DNA from: Brasenia schreberi
Lineage: Eukaryota; Streptophyta; Magnoliopsida; Nymphaeales; Cabombaceae
DNA: 64,000 nt
Direction: 5' to 3'
Assembly (NCBI GenBank): GCA_036023115.1
Contig: JAYKKT010000091.1
Location: 30,947,501 to 31,011,500 of the forward strand
The notes under the pieces were generated by a model. It was not told the origin of the DNA. It did not search any database and was given only the letters and a program-made list of their open reading frames with translations. Position numbers and translations under genes: made by a program. Below, piece by piece: positions 10,449 through 23,205 of this stretch. Every line of letters begins with the position of its first letter. The stretch's first letter is position 1.

Positions 10449-13400
10449 AACATGAAAGAGGCTCGTCTTGGGAGACCAGATTTGGTGCACCACAAATCTG
10501 AACCATCCAACTAAAAGATCAGATTGGCTTACATTTAAATTCAAAAAGCACTATATATATCCTGACAACATGCTTTTCATTCTTGTCATATCCCTACTTG
10601 CACCAACACGTCTCCCACACCCGTATCCTTGTGATTCGCCTTCAAAAGGGTAATGCATCATAGAAAAGTATATAGGTTGAAACTTGCTAAAGGATGGTGT
10701 GAGAAGTCAGATGGAAACCTACGCCTTTGAGTTGTGAAAATACAACCTATTTGAAAGGGAAACAATTGATAGAGCACACCTTCTAACTACTAGTAAAACT
10801 TGAAACAAATATTCAACAAAATATTTGCTTGATTTTCTTAAAAAAAGAGGCTCAACTTTTCTTTTTGGCATGGTCGCTTTATCTTGAATTATGAGTTGGA
10901 ATAAGTAAAATGGCCATAGAAAAGGTTAACATTGAAATCAACTCATCATAAAAGGCTCAAAAAGAAATATAAGAACATGTGAAAATGGAAAAATTAGCAG
11001 TGAGGGATAGTAATAGGAGGATATCCCAAGATCAACTGATTAAAACAATAAGTAGTGAGCGTAGAGGAAATGTTGTCGAGGAAAGAAACCGATAGAATAC
11101 TAAAGGACTCCTTTGAAACCAACTCTACCCATGGAAACACTTATTTTCCAAACATTTAGCAACTCATGTTTCGTAAGTGGCATATCCTCTTGTCCTTGAG
11201 TTCTCTCTTGGTTCATATCATACCCTAATTTGTACTCAATAAGAACATGACTTTTGAAATTTCTAAAATAACTTAGTTTTGCTCTTCATAGGCTTAATTG
11301 TGGGATCGTTACTAATATTTGAGCATCGAAGGACTGTTTGATCACTTTCATATTCCAACAACCCTCTTGATTTAAGAGTTGTTGGACTATAATTTTATTG
11401 GGATTTCATATTTGGTCTCTAGAGACCGAAAGCCTCTACAGTTGATACTGAAGATTCTACATCTATTAGTATATTTTGTCTTGTACTGACTTTCTAATAA
11501 CTCTCTTTAACATCAAGTAATTTTTTTCCAGCCTCCAAGCTCTTCCATGCCAAAGATAATTATCGCATTTCAGGTCATTTACGCGCAGCTTCAATTTGGA
11601 AATATTTACTTTTCATGACTTTGGACAGTAGCAAATTCTTACCTATTGCTAGTCTCCAACTCAATTTCAACTAGAAAAGCAAGGTTAACTTTTGTAAAAT
11701 CTTTCACACCTTGACCTCCCTCTACTTACTTTTCTCCTTCCCTCATTGTCCACACCAAAATTTTACCATCAAATGCACCTCATATAATAGCCCATAAGGC
11801 TATTCAAAACATGATAAAGAATATATAGGTATTGACTCACTAATTGATTTAGGAAAAACCTCCTTTCCTCTAGTGGATAGTGGTGCACCCTTCTAGTTTG
11901 AGTTTTCTTCATCACCTTCTTCATACTCAATTAATACAAAAAATCAATAATGGTTCAAGAGTTGCCAAGAAGGAACCCAAGGAACTTGAAAATTGTATAA
12001 GTAATAATGAAAAACATATCAATGTGACTATGATCATCTATAACAAGAATGAAAATAGGTGAGAAGAGAATTAAAGCAAAGAAATGCTTACAAAATTATA
12101 AACCATTAGAAGGCAAAGAGGTTCTATAGGAATCGTCCCCACCACTCTATAATAAGAGGATCTAGAAGAATACCAAAAACATATACACACATGGCTTGGT
12201 AGCAGGGGTAGGAAATGGGAATGATCAATAAATATGTTAGGCTCACCCTCCCTAAGACTCAACTTCTATTCTCTCGTGACTGGACTAGTGGAATAAAATA
12301 GAAATGAGATGGAAAGCATCAAGTCTAGAAGATGATATGGGCATGACCAATAGGAGATTCCATTTAGGGTTGATAAGCTTTGGTTCCTCTCACTCCAAAA
12401 TCCATTCAGTACCCCTTGATTAAGTACTAGAGACAGGCACTACCAAGTTGCTTGAAGAGATCAACTATGAGGGGAATAGATTTTGATGGTAACTTGACCT
12501 TCTTTTGCTTATTGCTCGGTAGTCTATTTCTATGCCCCTAAACCTTCTATCACCTTGATTTATGAAAGTAAATATATGAGTAGAAACTATTCATAAGCAA
12601 ACCTAGCTATAGGCAGGATGGTAGCAATTACATCATGTAATACATATAGCATACTAGTAGGTAGAGTAGAGCTTTGCTACTTTATCTATTAGTGCTTTTT
12701 GGTCGGAGGGTGATGGATGTCAAATTCATATAGAAAGGAGCTAGAAAGGTGGATAGGATTTACTGGAGAATCTATTGATTGACAATAAAAATCTTCTAAA
12801 AAAAAGCTTCCTTTTGAGGTCGTTTGGAAGTAGTTGGGGAGTCTAGTTAGAGTACAAAAAAGATTTTTTTTGGTGGTGCTTGGTTTTGGAATGAGGGAAC
12901 TTCACTGCCACAAAAGCTCCATCCTCCAAATCCCTAACTAAAATATTATTACCTCCGTTTGACTGTCCTTTATCGATTCAAAAAGCTATCTAACCTTCCT
13001 CCCAAAAACCCAAGTGGTTAGGGTACTTATAGATAGTGAGAAAAGATAACAATAACAGGACCATGAATAAGATTGGTGCTACAAAAGAGTTGCATACCCA
13101 TATGATCCAATGGTGGGTATGATGGATTGGAGTTAGCCAAAGGTTTCCTCATGGGACCTAGGCCCTCACGATTATACTTTACACTATCCATTGAGGAGCA
13201 GTGGAAGGATGAGACATGCCTAACGAGTTGCTCCTACTCGAGGCCTTCAATTTTCCTGTCTAGTTGATGGAGAAAGTTATTCATAAGGATAGGATAGGCA
13301 ACTCTCTTGTGGTATTTCTCTCTCAACATTCTCATCCTAGACATAATTGGAGCAATTTGTTGGGGACATAAAGAATATGCAATTGCCTTTGTGCTCACAA

Positions 13401-16400
13401 CTAGTCTCTAGTTCAATGTCAAATTCGCTAGTTGAAGACACCTCACTTGAAGCCTATGTTGGGCTTCCCTTAAATATGAGGAATATCACAACTGCATTGA
13501 TTGAGAAGTTGCTTACATCTTTCGATATTGATTATTGACAAGGTTGAAAGAAAGGGTAACCCAAGTGAGAGCACCCATTTCATTTAGAAAGAAAAGATTT
13601 CATGTTCAAACCACATACTAATCAATGGACATACATGAGTTGGAGAAAGGATTGGGAGGATGGGTTGTAATGATGAAAACACTTTCCTCTCTAACTCTGT
13701 TGAGTGTCCATAGAATGGTTGTAATGGGAATCTTGTTGAACCCCTATTATGCTTGATGATTTTTGCTCTCTCGTTAGTCCGGATCCTCACATGATCCAAA
13801 ATGACAATGGAAAAGCCTTCAAAGCACTTGATACTCTTCACCTTGTTAGTTGCTTACCGCATAGTGGGGGCCTTGCAAACCAGACTATTAAGGTCCCATA
13901 CATTCATGTGGTATTGCAAATACCAAAATTTTTTTTATGAAAATATGTTTTTAAAAATTATTTTCAAAAGGCCAATTTCAAGGCACATGAGGTGAGACCT
14001 TGAGTCTTAATGTTTACAAAAATTTGAGCTCACATGAAGAAATGAAATATTTTTGGAAGAGAAAGAAAAAAAGGTATAATTTCAAAGGTTTTTGACTCTA
14101 AATGACAAAGGAAGCTTTACCAAAAATTTATTCTATGAAGTGAGTCAACCATGACTAGTATCCTACCCATCCTTAGGTGTTTCTAACCTTAAATAAACTT
14201 TGTTTAAAATTTCTAATTAAGTTAGACTTGTTTTTATACAAAAAAATATTGTTGAATAAAAATCAAAACTTGCTTTTACTTTATTTGTCCATGGAATTTT
14301 ATTAAAAGAAACATTATTTATATTGGATATTAAATATAGGATGGTTTTATATGTATTATGGATAAACATTTAGAACTTATATATGCATATTCAAGGGATC
14401 AAATAAGGTTCTATTTGCAAAACTAATGTTTGGAGAAAGTCTCATATCTGTACAACCTACATGGTGCCTTGAGAAGACTTTAGAACAGACTCAGGTTATA
14501 CATGTGTGCTTTGAGGAGGCTTTAGAAGGGACTCAAGGGCTTTATCATAAACTTTAACTCATGATGTTGATGTTTAATGAGAAGATGTTGATTCCTTATG
14601 GTAGCATGTTGTGATCTCCTACACTTAAAATTTTAAAATTAAGGTATCATTCTCATGTTCTTTAGGAATTGGTCCTTTTAAAAATTGATTTATAAAAAAT
14701 AAGTTTTGTTCAAAAAAAATTCTACCCCAAAAAAACTTTCAAATATTTTAAACTTGACTTCCTACTCTCTGTTTTCCAAGGAAATGGTTTTAAATATTAG
14801 GATTATGATGAAAAACCTTAAGATGATATGGGTTGATGGATATCTAGGGAGTCTAAGGGTTGATGAAGACTAATGGAATTAGGGATTAATAAGAAATCAA
14901 TCAATGGCTTCCTAATAGGATTAAAAGCTTAAATAAAGCAAGATGGGGCATGAGTGAGGCTAAGATGACATGGTGATAAATTATAACCTAGATGCAATGG
15001 TGACTCAATGATAACCTAAATGTATGCAATGAAGACAACTATTATGAACTAATAGTGATAATTATAACCAAATGATGATAGCTATTATGACCTAATAATG
15101 ATAACTATGATAGGGTGAAATTAATAACTAAGGTGACAGGGCGATGAAGTGCATGCAACATGAATAAAGCTAAAGAATCATGATGGAACGATGCACCTAA
15201 TATAGCTGGGAGGTTTGAGTACACTAACCACCAAGATGTCAGAAAAGGGATGCTGAAGCTATGACCTTTAAAGGATAAAGGAGAGGAATGATGCATGGAC
15301 CTAATGAATTTAAGAAACCAAAATCAATAACTAAGGGAAGAGGCTATCCTATTTCTTGGTTGTTGATGAAAAGTTTAGGACTCTATGGTTAAATAGAATC
15401 AATGCTAAATGAAATTAATGATGGATCTAGGGTTTAAATATAGAGCAATGGGGGCAAATCTAGTTAACTAAAAGGGACGTATTGAGTAACGTTTTCTTTG
15501 GCTAGTCTCTCCTAGTGATCAGCCTTTGACTTCTCTTGGAGAATATAAGTTGTGGAAGCATCGAGAAGTCGCCTTAAGTATTTGGAACTTCAAATCACTC
15601 AATCAGATCTCTCTATCACTCACATGTACCAAGATTTTAAAGAAAAAGAAGAAGAGAATGAAGAGGGAGATGTCGCTGGCTTGAATGTTTACAAGAGTCT
15701 TACTTTAATCTCCAACAGGATGCCATGTAGTGATGCAACCAATGATAGAGTAGGTTCTCATGGAGTAGCCACAGAACGATGCATCTTTACTAAGGCACTC
15801 CCACAAAGAGGCACCCTTATATTGGTCTTTAGGTGTATGGTTACTCCAATCCAATTTGGAGCTTCTTTGAGCCCACTACTCTTCCCTATAGTTTGATGAT
15901 TTGTGGGCTTACCACTGCTACCAGCCTACCTTTTCCTTACCAGTTAGACTACAACCCTGTGAGAGCTTACGAGAGCAATCATCTTACGTGAGAGGCGAGA
16001 TAATGCTTCAAACTATAGGTAAGAATCTATAGTGTGCAAAACATTGCTATTGCTAAGCTAGTGAAGTTAGTGCTTTATTTCTTCACATGCGCTTATACTT
16101 ATGGGAAGCACCTAAATAGAAAGCATAGGAGTAGCTATAGCTTATCAATGCCCTTCTCATTATAGGCAAGCACTATAGGATGAGATCTTTGACAAAGTCA
16201 AATATCTTCATTGATCAAACATCTTCTTAGCATTGATAAGTTAGTGTCAAAGCACTTGCCACCAACCTTACCTCTTTGTGGGCCTAACTCTCACGGGATG
16301 CTTACAATAGTTGGGTAGGGTGTCACATGGGGTGGGAGTGCCAACTATAGTCATTTGCATGTTAAGTCCTTTAGTCCACACCCCTAACCACCATGTGAGA

Positions 16401-17885
16401 TGAAAGGCAGTAGGATGGTTGTCAAATAAACTACGAGTTCACTTTGCTCCTAAATCACTTTTTCTTTGTAGAATGAGAAAGTAGCCAAGCGAGGCATCAT
16501 GAAAAGGCACTCAAATTGTTTGAGACTAGTAGCAAAGTGAGGCACTATGGAAAATGAATGTTTAGCTTTCACAATAAGCAAAAAGTGTGTTATGCCGATT
16601 TGATCTTCTTGTAGCTCATAGGTAGGTGAGTTATTTCATATAGATCTCTTGTACCCCAAAGAATGACTTTCCTTCCCTATTTATCCTCATTTGTCCCTTC
16701 CCTCTTTTCCTTCTTCCTGTTTGTCTATCCATAATAAGGCAGGCAACCCACATAGATGAAGAGAAGGGGGTCCTCGTTATAGTTGTAGTCTCTACATATT
16801 TCATTTGTTTCTTGTAATAGCTCTAGTTTTTCAGTAAGATATCACTGTTTCTCTAAACACTCATTTTGTTTATGGTGTCATGAGTGGGGTCGACAACCAA
16901 TGAATTATCTTGCCATTATTGATCCCTTTTGAACATGATACACCCATCGGATTCCAAGAGACCACAATCATTTGGGCCTTGTTTAAACCCTATACAAATG
17001 GAGGTTGTCATCCATGGGCTCTTCTATGCTATGTAAATTGAGTCATTCTCGACAACAACAAATTCATTGATATGTCCTATGGTACAAGCATTGTATGTCA
17101 ACTTGATTCAGTTGAGAATATCTCATGGCATCTAGCAACACCAACTGTTCCAGCAATGATTATGTGACTTTGGTTCATTGTACCCATACACTTGCATCCG
17201 ATGATTAGCTTGGACCGTCATCGACTTCTAATCCAAGGTGCCTTAGTGCGAGGTAGGGCAATTTAGTTCCCAACCAAAGAATGCCAATGCATCTATGAAC
17301 AAATTGAGTGCAACCCTCTAGGAATAGTTCCATATATCCATGGGGCTCTTCTCTAGCTAATGAGGGAGATTTCACCACCAATGATGTTAAATGAGTTAGC
17401 CTCCAAGCAAGAACAAGTGTGAATAGCCAAGAAACAATGGTAAGCATATGCAATCACCTATGCTCGACCCCAAAATTGGCCGATATTCATGACATAGTCA
17501 AGGTGTTTTAGTGCCCTTCAAGTTAGCTACAATGCATTTCCTGGTTTATGGTATGGTCATATAAATATTGCTCAGAGGCCACTAGAAGTGATGGGAAATC
17601 AACCACCATTCTTTTCTTGACTAGAAACACCTCTAGAGTGACCATGTCAATCACTAGGCTATCAGCTTTAACCTATGAAATATTTGATGCAATGATAGGA
17701 AGAGGGTTCATATCAGGAGCCTTTCCATCACAAGGTGATCCTCGACATCAAACACATTTGCTTATGTGTATGGGTATGATGGGGGGCATGTACTAGGCCT
17801 CACCCACACATCTGGTACCACTTGGGCTTGAGGTTATTGGAGAACCTCCATGTGTGTTAGTAGAATGCAGTAGTTTGTAACAATA
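10449..17885. other. Long stretch with no recognisable gene
   Basis: About 7.4 kb of AT-rich sequence with only short open frames (longest about 110 codons, 15552-15896), none resembling a family I know. Near 16875-16893, TATGGTGTCATGAGTGGG resembles a degraded TGGTATCAGAG-type retrotransposon primer-binding site and follows a T-rich stretch, so part of the region may be an old Copia element. No domain could be read to confirm that. A TAA/TGA-rich section near 14990-15120 contains repeated ATGATAAC-like motifs. Confidence 0.4.
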
Positions 17886-17889
17886 TATA

Positions 17890-19243
17890 GGTACTATTTT
17901 GAAAAAAAATATGTGCAAGTACCTGTGAGTATTTTCAATTGATATCTTAGTATCAACTGAAAAAACTCATAACTTAATTATGCTATTTCATAATCAGTGA
18001 AGGGACAAAACTATAATTTTTTTCCTTTATTTTGTGCCACTATAATTTCTCAAAAACCTTAGGAAAAAACCAAGAATTTTACTCTTCTATCATGTTTTAA
18101 AAATTTCCAAAAAGACTCAGGGCAAAATAGTAAAAAGGCACCTAGTTTTCCTATAAAAATCATGATAAATAGGGGGTAGTATCATAATTGTGCCCCTTAG
18201 CTGGTTTTGTAATTTTTTAAAAGATAGGGGTAGTAATATCTTTTTACACCATGGCAGAATTGTGAAATTTCATTCATCCCAAGGCAACCGGGTAATTTCA
18301 CACACTATTTCATAATTTTCAAAAGTTGTAGAGGACAGTTTTGTCATTTTGTCCATTTAGGACCAAACTGTCTTTTACTTAAAAATATCTGGACTTTTTT
18401 GTAATTTCATTCAGTGATAGATTTGAAAAATTAAAAAATGCCAAGGGCAAAATGAACTTTTAAGTTCATTTCCCGAGGAATGGAAAACTATTGGGCAGTT
18501 TTTAGATGCTTCGAGAAGAGGGAGAGAGAGACAACAAAGGGTTATAGCGAGGGGAGAGAGTGAGAGAGAGAGGGAGAGTACAATGAGGGGAAAGAGGGAG
18601 AAGGAGAGAGGGATTACTCTGCCTTTCGGCTGAGCTTGCCTTTGTTTTTTTTTTGCTCTGCCTTTTGGCTGAGTTTGCCTCTTTCTTTCCCTTTGCTCTC
18701 TCTGCCTTTTGGCCGAGCTTGCCTCTTTCTTTCCCTTTGCTCTGCCTTTTGGCTGAGCTTGCCTCTGTCATTTTTCTTCGTTTTTTTTTCTTAACTATCT
18801 GTGGTGTGCAGGTTCCTGACAACCAAGGTCTGATACCAATGACAGACTATGATCGGCCTTGCTTTTGTTGTAATTGCTGGAGTTTGTAGCGGAATATATC
18901 AGAAAGATCTGTATAGAAAAGAAAAAAGGAGAAGGAGAGGGTGATTGAACACGGTTTCCCCCAGACGGATTACATGAGGAAGATTTTTTAATCTTTTCAA
19001 TCATATTCTATTGTATTTTTGTGCAGTGTTTATAAACAGCTTCATCTTCCTGGTTTTCACTTCTGGGCTTTTTGTTACAAGTCGTTTTGTATCTATAACA
19101 TTTTTGCTTTTATCTTCTGTAATGTTACCATTTATTCTATTCTCACGTAATGTTTTACACCGTAAGAATGATCATTTTTCGTTACAAAGAAGAGATGAAA
19201 AAAATCTTCGAGAATGGATATAATAAAATAAGGCCATAACACA
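17890..19243 (-). mobile_element. Copia 5' LTR plus leader fragment
   Basis: On the minus strand an LTR of about 404 bp (18840-19243) runs from TGTGTTATGG to ...CTGTCA. One base after it comes TGGTATCAGACC (18827-18838), a near match to the TGGTATCAGAGC initiator-tRNA-Met primer site. A leader of about 900 bp follows (17890-18826). It is clearly related to the leader of the large Copia at 41250-42044, with shared GGCAAAATAGTAAAAAGGCAC-like and CATAACTT(A/G)ATTATG motifs. A TATAAAC box sits at 19029-19035 (minus). No gag or pol follows, so this is a truncated remnant. Confidence 0.75.
18612..18772. repeat. Tandem repeat, about 40-bp units, in Copia leader
   Basis: Four imperfect copies of a unit built on CTCTGCCTTTTGGCTGAGCTT followed by a pyrimidine-rich spacer, at about 18616, 18657, 18698 and 18740. 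Unit lengths vary by several bases. The leader of the related element at 41787-41990 has a different tandem repeat in the equivalent position. Confidence 0.8.
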
Positions 19244-19484
19244 CTCCTAACCACCTCATTAATCTCTACCAAAAGTCACACCAGATGACCAGATCACAAA
19301 TGCAGTTGATCGAAGCACACTATGTCATGCTAGCTAAGAATTATCTACTGTCCAAAAAAAATCAAGGACCTTGCAAGCCATCACTGCCCAAATCATTGGT
19401 GCTCCTAGTGCTCATAATCGTAAGCATTAGGGAGTCCTAAGAAGCCGCAATGATAGTAAATGATAGTAACTAATATCCTGCATA

Positions 19485-19619
19485 GAAGATATTATGCAGG
19501 AATTAGTCGGCAAGGATGCAGGCCATTTCGATGCGATGGCCGCCAAGCTCACAGACAACCTGTTATGCACCTGCTCAACCCTAAGGCCGCCCAAAGGAAT
19601 GGAGAAGCTTCCTAGGTAG
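19485..19619 (+). other. Exon-like open segment, unrecognised
   Basis: A 44-codon open stretch beginning EDIMQELVGKDAGHFDAMAA and ending in MEKLPR then TAG. The even mix of charged and hydrophobic residues looks like real protein and differs from the random frames nearby. It is preceded by CTGCATAG, a possible 3' splice site. It does not match a family I can name. It lies just upstream of the 500-bp direct repeat copy B and has no counterpart upstream of copy A. It could be the last exon of a degraded gene or a captured fragment. Confidence 0.35.
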
Positions 19620-19658
19620 CCCTGAACTAATGTTTGGGTGCATTTTACACGTATCACG

Positions 19659-20148
19659 GTATTCCCAATCTTAATGTAGGATAAAACATACCAAATGTGA
19701 AGACTTTATTGATCTTCACTTGTGGAAAAGAAACAGCAATTTCATTTTGTTCTCATTAAGGTTTTCCATCTCAATTTTGGGTAAGTTCCCCCCTCCATCG
19801 TCTCGATTCTATTCCTTAATCATACTCTCATATAGTAGATCTTCCATGATGATGTAGTTCTCTTTCCCAAAAAGGCGTTAACTTTGCTCTGAAGAAAACC
19901 CTTGGTACGATTTAGGAGTACCTGAAGTGACAAACTGAGTAATGGGAGAAATCCAGGTGCCGGAAGCAAATCATTCGGCCAGGAGTCCTATATGCCAAGA
20001 GAACGATATCGCGAGAGTTTGATCAAATGAAGTAAGTAAGTCAAACAGTATTATATGATATCAAGTCTTCGGTGGTCTGCTTTCCCTGTAATTCTTAAGG
20101 AGGAGTTAGAGGCTGCTCGAGTGGAACAATCAACCCAAACAGGAAAGA
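19659..20148 (+). repeat. 500-bp direct repeat, copy B
   Basis: Partner of 9941-10448, same orientation, about 9.7 kb apart. It begins at CCCAATCTTAATGTAGG and ends near GGAAAGAG. This copy has longer uninterrupted frames than copy A (for example around 19945-20010), but none is recognisable. Confidence 0.75.
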
Positions 20149-20864
20149 GTTGCTCAAGCGGAGGATATAAGCTGTGGCTTGAAAATGTCTTTCAGCGGCA
20201 CCTCCTGGCTGGCGCTGTTATTCAAGGTTTTAGCTCAAGCTAGTTATTTTTCCACTTAACTTTACATCAAACTAGCAAGAGAGAACTGTGGAAGACGGCG
20301 GCTTTTTCTCTCAATTCTACTATTTCAGACTGCTGAGATGCATAACCTTTTATAGTTATTGAAATAAAGTTGGTTACATATCCATATAGAGTATGCAAGC
20401 ATGGATCGATTCAAGCAAAGCGAGTACACAATACTAAACTCCTCTTGGGGTCTGTGACTCAAGTTAAACGTAAAAAAGCTCATCAATTCTTAGCCCATTA
20501 ATTTGAATAAGTATGCAGCACTAAACTTGTGTCTCAGCAGCACTTATTTCTGCATTATACCTGCACGAATGAAACAACTACAGTAAGGCAGGTGCAGCTA
20601 ATAACTGACGCACGCGCACACACACACACGTTCATCTATCTAGAGTACTAGCTCAAGTGATATGTCAATTATGGCTCATCGCATATTCACCGTCTATCAT
20701 AGAAATCATCATCACTGGAAAGGCAGATAAATCTGTCCTATCACTGATCCCCACCACTTCAAGCAAAGGACTGGTGAGTCTTACGAGAAGGGACGATCAC
20801 GATGAGGATGCACAAGGATCAGTTGTAGGACATTGAAGTGTGTGTGTGCATTCATTAGAAAGGT
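20149..20864. other. 3' flank of the lipid-transfer protein gene
   Basis: No gene is visible. It includes a CA-rich microsatellite (about 20608-20629). The sequence nearest 20864 would be the 3' untranslated region of the minus-strand lipid-transfer gene. Confidence 0.5.
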
Positions 20865-21191
20865 CTAGCTGGGAAAATCTTTACAGGGTTCAAAGTTGGT
20901 AGAACATTTTCCCGCCATTTGTATAACCATGTTTCTGTTGACACCGGATATTGGAGGACCGTTCAGCAGCGCGCAGAGGCATGGCTGCCCAAGCGCCCTG
21001 ACCGCATTGCAGCAAGCCTCACTGGGCGTGAAGGGACTATACGGAATCACCGCCGGCCTGCAGGGGATCAATTGAATGAGTGCGGAGAAGAATGTGCTGC
21101 CGCAGGGTGAACCCATGCCTTGATCAACCATGCATGACATGGTCACCAGGATTAGAAAGCATGCTAATGTTTTTCTACTTATAAACTCCAT
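20865..21191 (-). CDS. Non-specific lipid-transfer protein, 108 aa
   Basis: A small secreted protein of the plant non-specific lipid-transfer / hydrophobic-seed-protein superfamily, which binds lipids in a helical cavity outside the cell. It has a signal peptide (residues 1-27, hydrophobic core ACFLILVTMSCMV). The complete eight-cysteine motif has Cys at 30, 44, 60, 61, 71, 73, 96 and 103, a spacing of C-x13-C-x15-CC-x9-CxC-x22-C-x6-C. From memory that is the pattern reported for the uncommon type IX class. The motif GQPCLCALLNGPP around the CxC is typical of the family. The frame is open four codons further upstream but has no ATG there (only a TTG), so the ATG at 21191 is the start. A TATA box lies about 75 bp upstream. 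The gene is a single exon with no defect and is one of two intact genes in the window. The lipid ligand and tissue cannot be told from sequence. Confidence 0.9.
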   Translation of the reverse strand: MEFISRKTLACFLILVTMSCMVDQGMGSPCGSTFFSALIQLIPCRPAVIPYSPFTPSEACCNAVRALGQPCLCALLNGPPISGVNRNMVIQMAGKCSTNFEPCKDFPS

Positions 21192-21263
21192 AGTCGATCT
21201 CAATTCTCTGTTGGCTAATTTTTAGGACTCTTGTTTGGTGTTTTAATATGGCAATAGTTACCT

Positions 21264-21271
21264 TATTTATA
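21264..21271 (-). promoter_or_regulatory. TATA box of the lipid-transfer protein gene
   Basis: TATAAATA on the minus strand, in the context CATTATAAATAAGG, about 73 bp upstream of the ATG at 21191. This predicts transcription starting near 21235 and a 5' leader of about 45 nt. Confidence 0.65.
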
Positions 21272-21279
21272 ATGAAGCT

Positions 21280-23044
21280 ATCATACTTATTTTGTTCCTC
21301 TTCATGAAGAATTGAATAGACTAGTTTGGTAGATCATGCATTGATGGTGGTGGTGTATGCTCATCTATTGGTAGAGGAAAGCATGGGGATAGTTAGGGCT
21401 CATTTCGGGCCCTGAGGCTTCTTCTAGGCACCACATGGTGTGACGAACACGGGTTTCTTCTGTAACAATGGAATTCAAATGTGCATGGAACACTATCATT
21501 TCATGGGCTACACTAAGGAGGCGTGAACAAGAGTGGCTTCAGTGGAGGAATGGGGTGGCGGCTTGATAGGAAGCAGACTATGTGGTATGCATGGACGCTT
21601 CTCACGTCGGACTCAACACTTCTTGTCTAAAATATTTTTTAACTTAAGATTCCAACTTAAAATAGTTCAGCGCCACATTAATTCAGTTACCAATAAAATT
21701 TGTTTTGTTCCAGTTTCGTGATAATTGAGTTTTCGATTAATTCAGTTGGGTTTGGTTATTGAGCCAAACTGATCAATGGTGCCCCGTCATTGTATCATCC
21801 TCATTACTCCACTCCTCAACTCGAGCGCCATTTAACTGGATGATATACTACCACTTTCTTCCATAACGTGATACAAGCCTTAACATACCGTCAATTTTCA
21901 GCTCAGTTGAAAATTGAGCTTGTTCTTCTTTGGCTTGGAATTCAGGCAAGCCGAGCACGAACTATCAATTCGGAGATGGTTTGGACAAAGTAAAAGATGG
22001 ATTCCGGAGTTTCTAGATAGAAGAGAGGTTATATTTTACACTTTGGGAAAAGGTGGTCTGGTCATGAAGATACAAATGTGCAAAGTTAGGTGTAAAACCA
22101 GATTTTGTCTTACTGCAAACTGTTGTCAATTAGGTTTGTATGAAGTTCTTATCTAACGCTTGTCATTCCTTTTTGTGTAGAACCGCTAGTAAATAATATG
22201 TAATGATCAGGGAGATGAAATGAAGTTGTGTAATAAGAAGAAATTGTATGTATATTCACGTGTATGTTCCTGTGTACACCTGCTCATGGAGTTATGTGAA
22301 CGAAGCATGTGTAATGTGTATGTTCGTATGAAATTGGAACCGAAATAGTGTTATAATACGACCTGAACATGAACAATTCATGTCCGATGGCTCGTCGTAT
22401 TAGCTTATTAAGTAAACATAACTTGTGTCTATGCTCTAGGAAATCATGTTAACCCAACGATTGGATGGATTAATTCTTTTAATTTGCAAGATTCTAATTC
22501 TCCAATCTTCAGCACCCTAATGTGCATCTCTCTCTCTCTCTCAAAATCAATCAATCAAATTTGACTCTGATTGTACTGAGATAGTTTGCGATGAGGTCCT
22601 GCAATATAAACCCTCAGCCCGACTTCCCGATTTTCAATTAATTCTAATTCTTAGAATCTGATCTGAAACCAACCTCTTTTATGAACAACCGCTATCTAGA
22701 ATATGAAGACGAAGACAGTGGGTCCGGATCAAGCCAACCCATTAATACTTGAGAAACGGGTCCCTTGGATGTATGGTTCCTCACTGTGGTGGACCGCAGT
22801 AATTGGACCCATCATACAACCGGAGAAAAAACCTAAAGCAAAGAGAACCAGATCGCCTAGATCTGAATCAGATGACAGGATCTAATTCACTATGGTCACT
22901 CCTCAACTCTAGTTGTAGAGTATTTCTATATTATACTTTTTTCTTATAGAGGATTGCTATCATATACTTGAGTACTAAATCACTTAAATCCTACAAATAG
23001 AGCAAAGACTGCATATCTTCATAAACACCTAAACCTTGGAATTA
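21280..23044. other. Intergenic, nothing recognised
   Basis: Upstream region of the lipid-transfer gene and beyond. It contains a short (CT)n run near 22528-22542. Short open frames such as 22703-22885 match nothing known to me. Confidence 0.5.
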
Positions 23045-23062
23045 ACTATGATCACATGCTTT

Positions 23063-23176
23063 GCACCAAGAGCGTTAGCTCAATGGTAGGGTGCTCTAGT
23101 GCCATTGCTGGTGTTGGGGAGTTCAACTCCCAAAGGATGTACGTAGGGGTGCATTTGCTTATTACCAAAAAAAGAT
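23063..23176 (+). mobile_element. tRNA-derived SINE with target-site duplication
   Basis: About 114 bp containing an RNA polymerase III A box, TAGCTCAATGGTAGG (23076-23090), and a B box, GAGTTCAACTCC (23119-23130), at tRNA-like spacing, with an A-rich 3' end (CCAAAAAAAGAT). It is flanked by ACTATGATCACATGCTTT (23045-23062) and ACTATGATCACGCTTT (23177-23192), a target-site duplication differing only by a 2-base indel. The clover fold is not complete, so it is a SINE and not a working tRNA gene. Confidence 0.8.
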
Positions 23177-23205
23177 ACTATGATCACGCTTTTCAAAAGT
23201 ACTTT

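Noticed and set aside
16870..17460. Copia primer site followed by gag
   Set aside because: Only a loose resemblance to TGGTATCAGAG was seen and no gag block could be read in any frame, so no element was called.
21192..21203. Four extra N-terminal codons on the lipid-transfer protein
   Set aside because: They begin with TTG; the first ATG is at 21191 and gives a normal signal peptide.
23063..23176. Possible functional tRNA gene
   Set aside because: A and B boxes are present, but the arms do not pair as a full tRNA, and an A-rich tail with target duplication shows it is a SINE.
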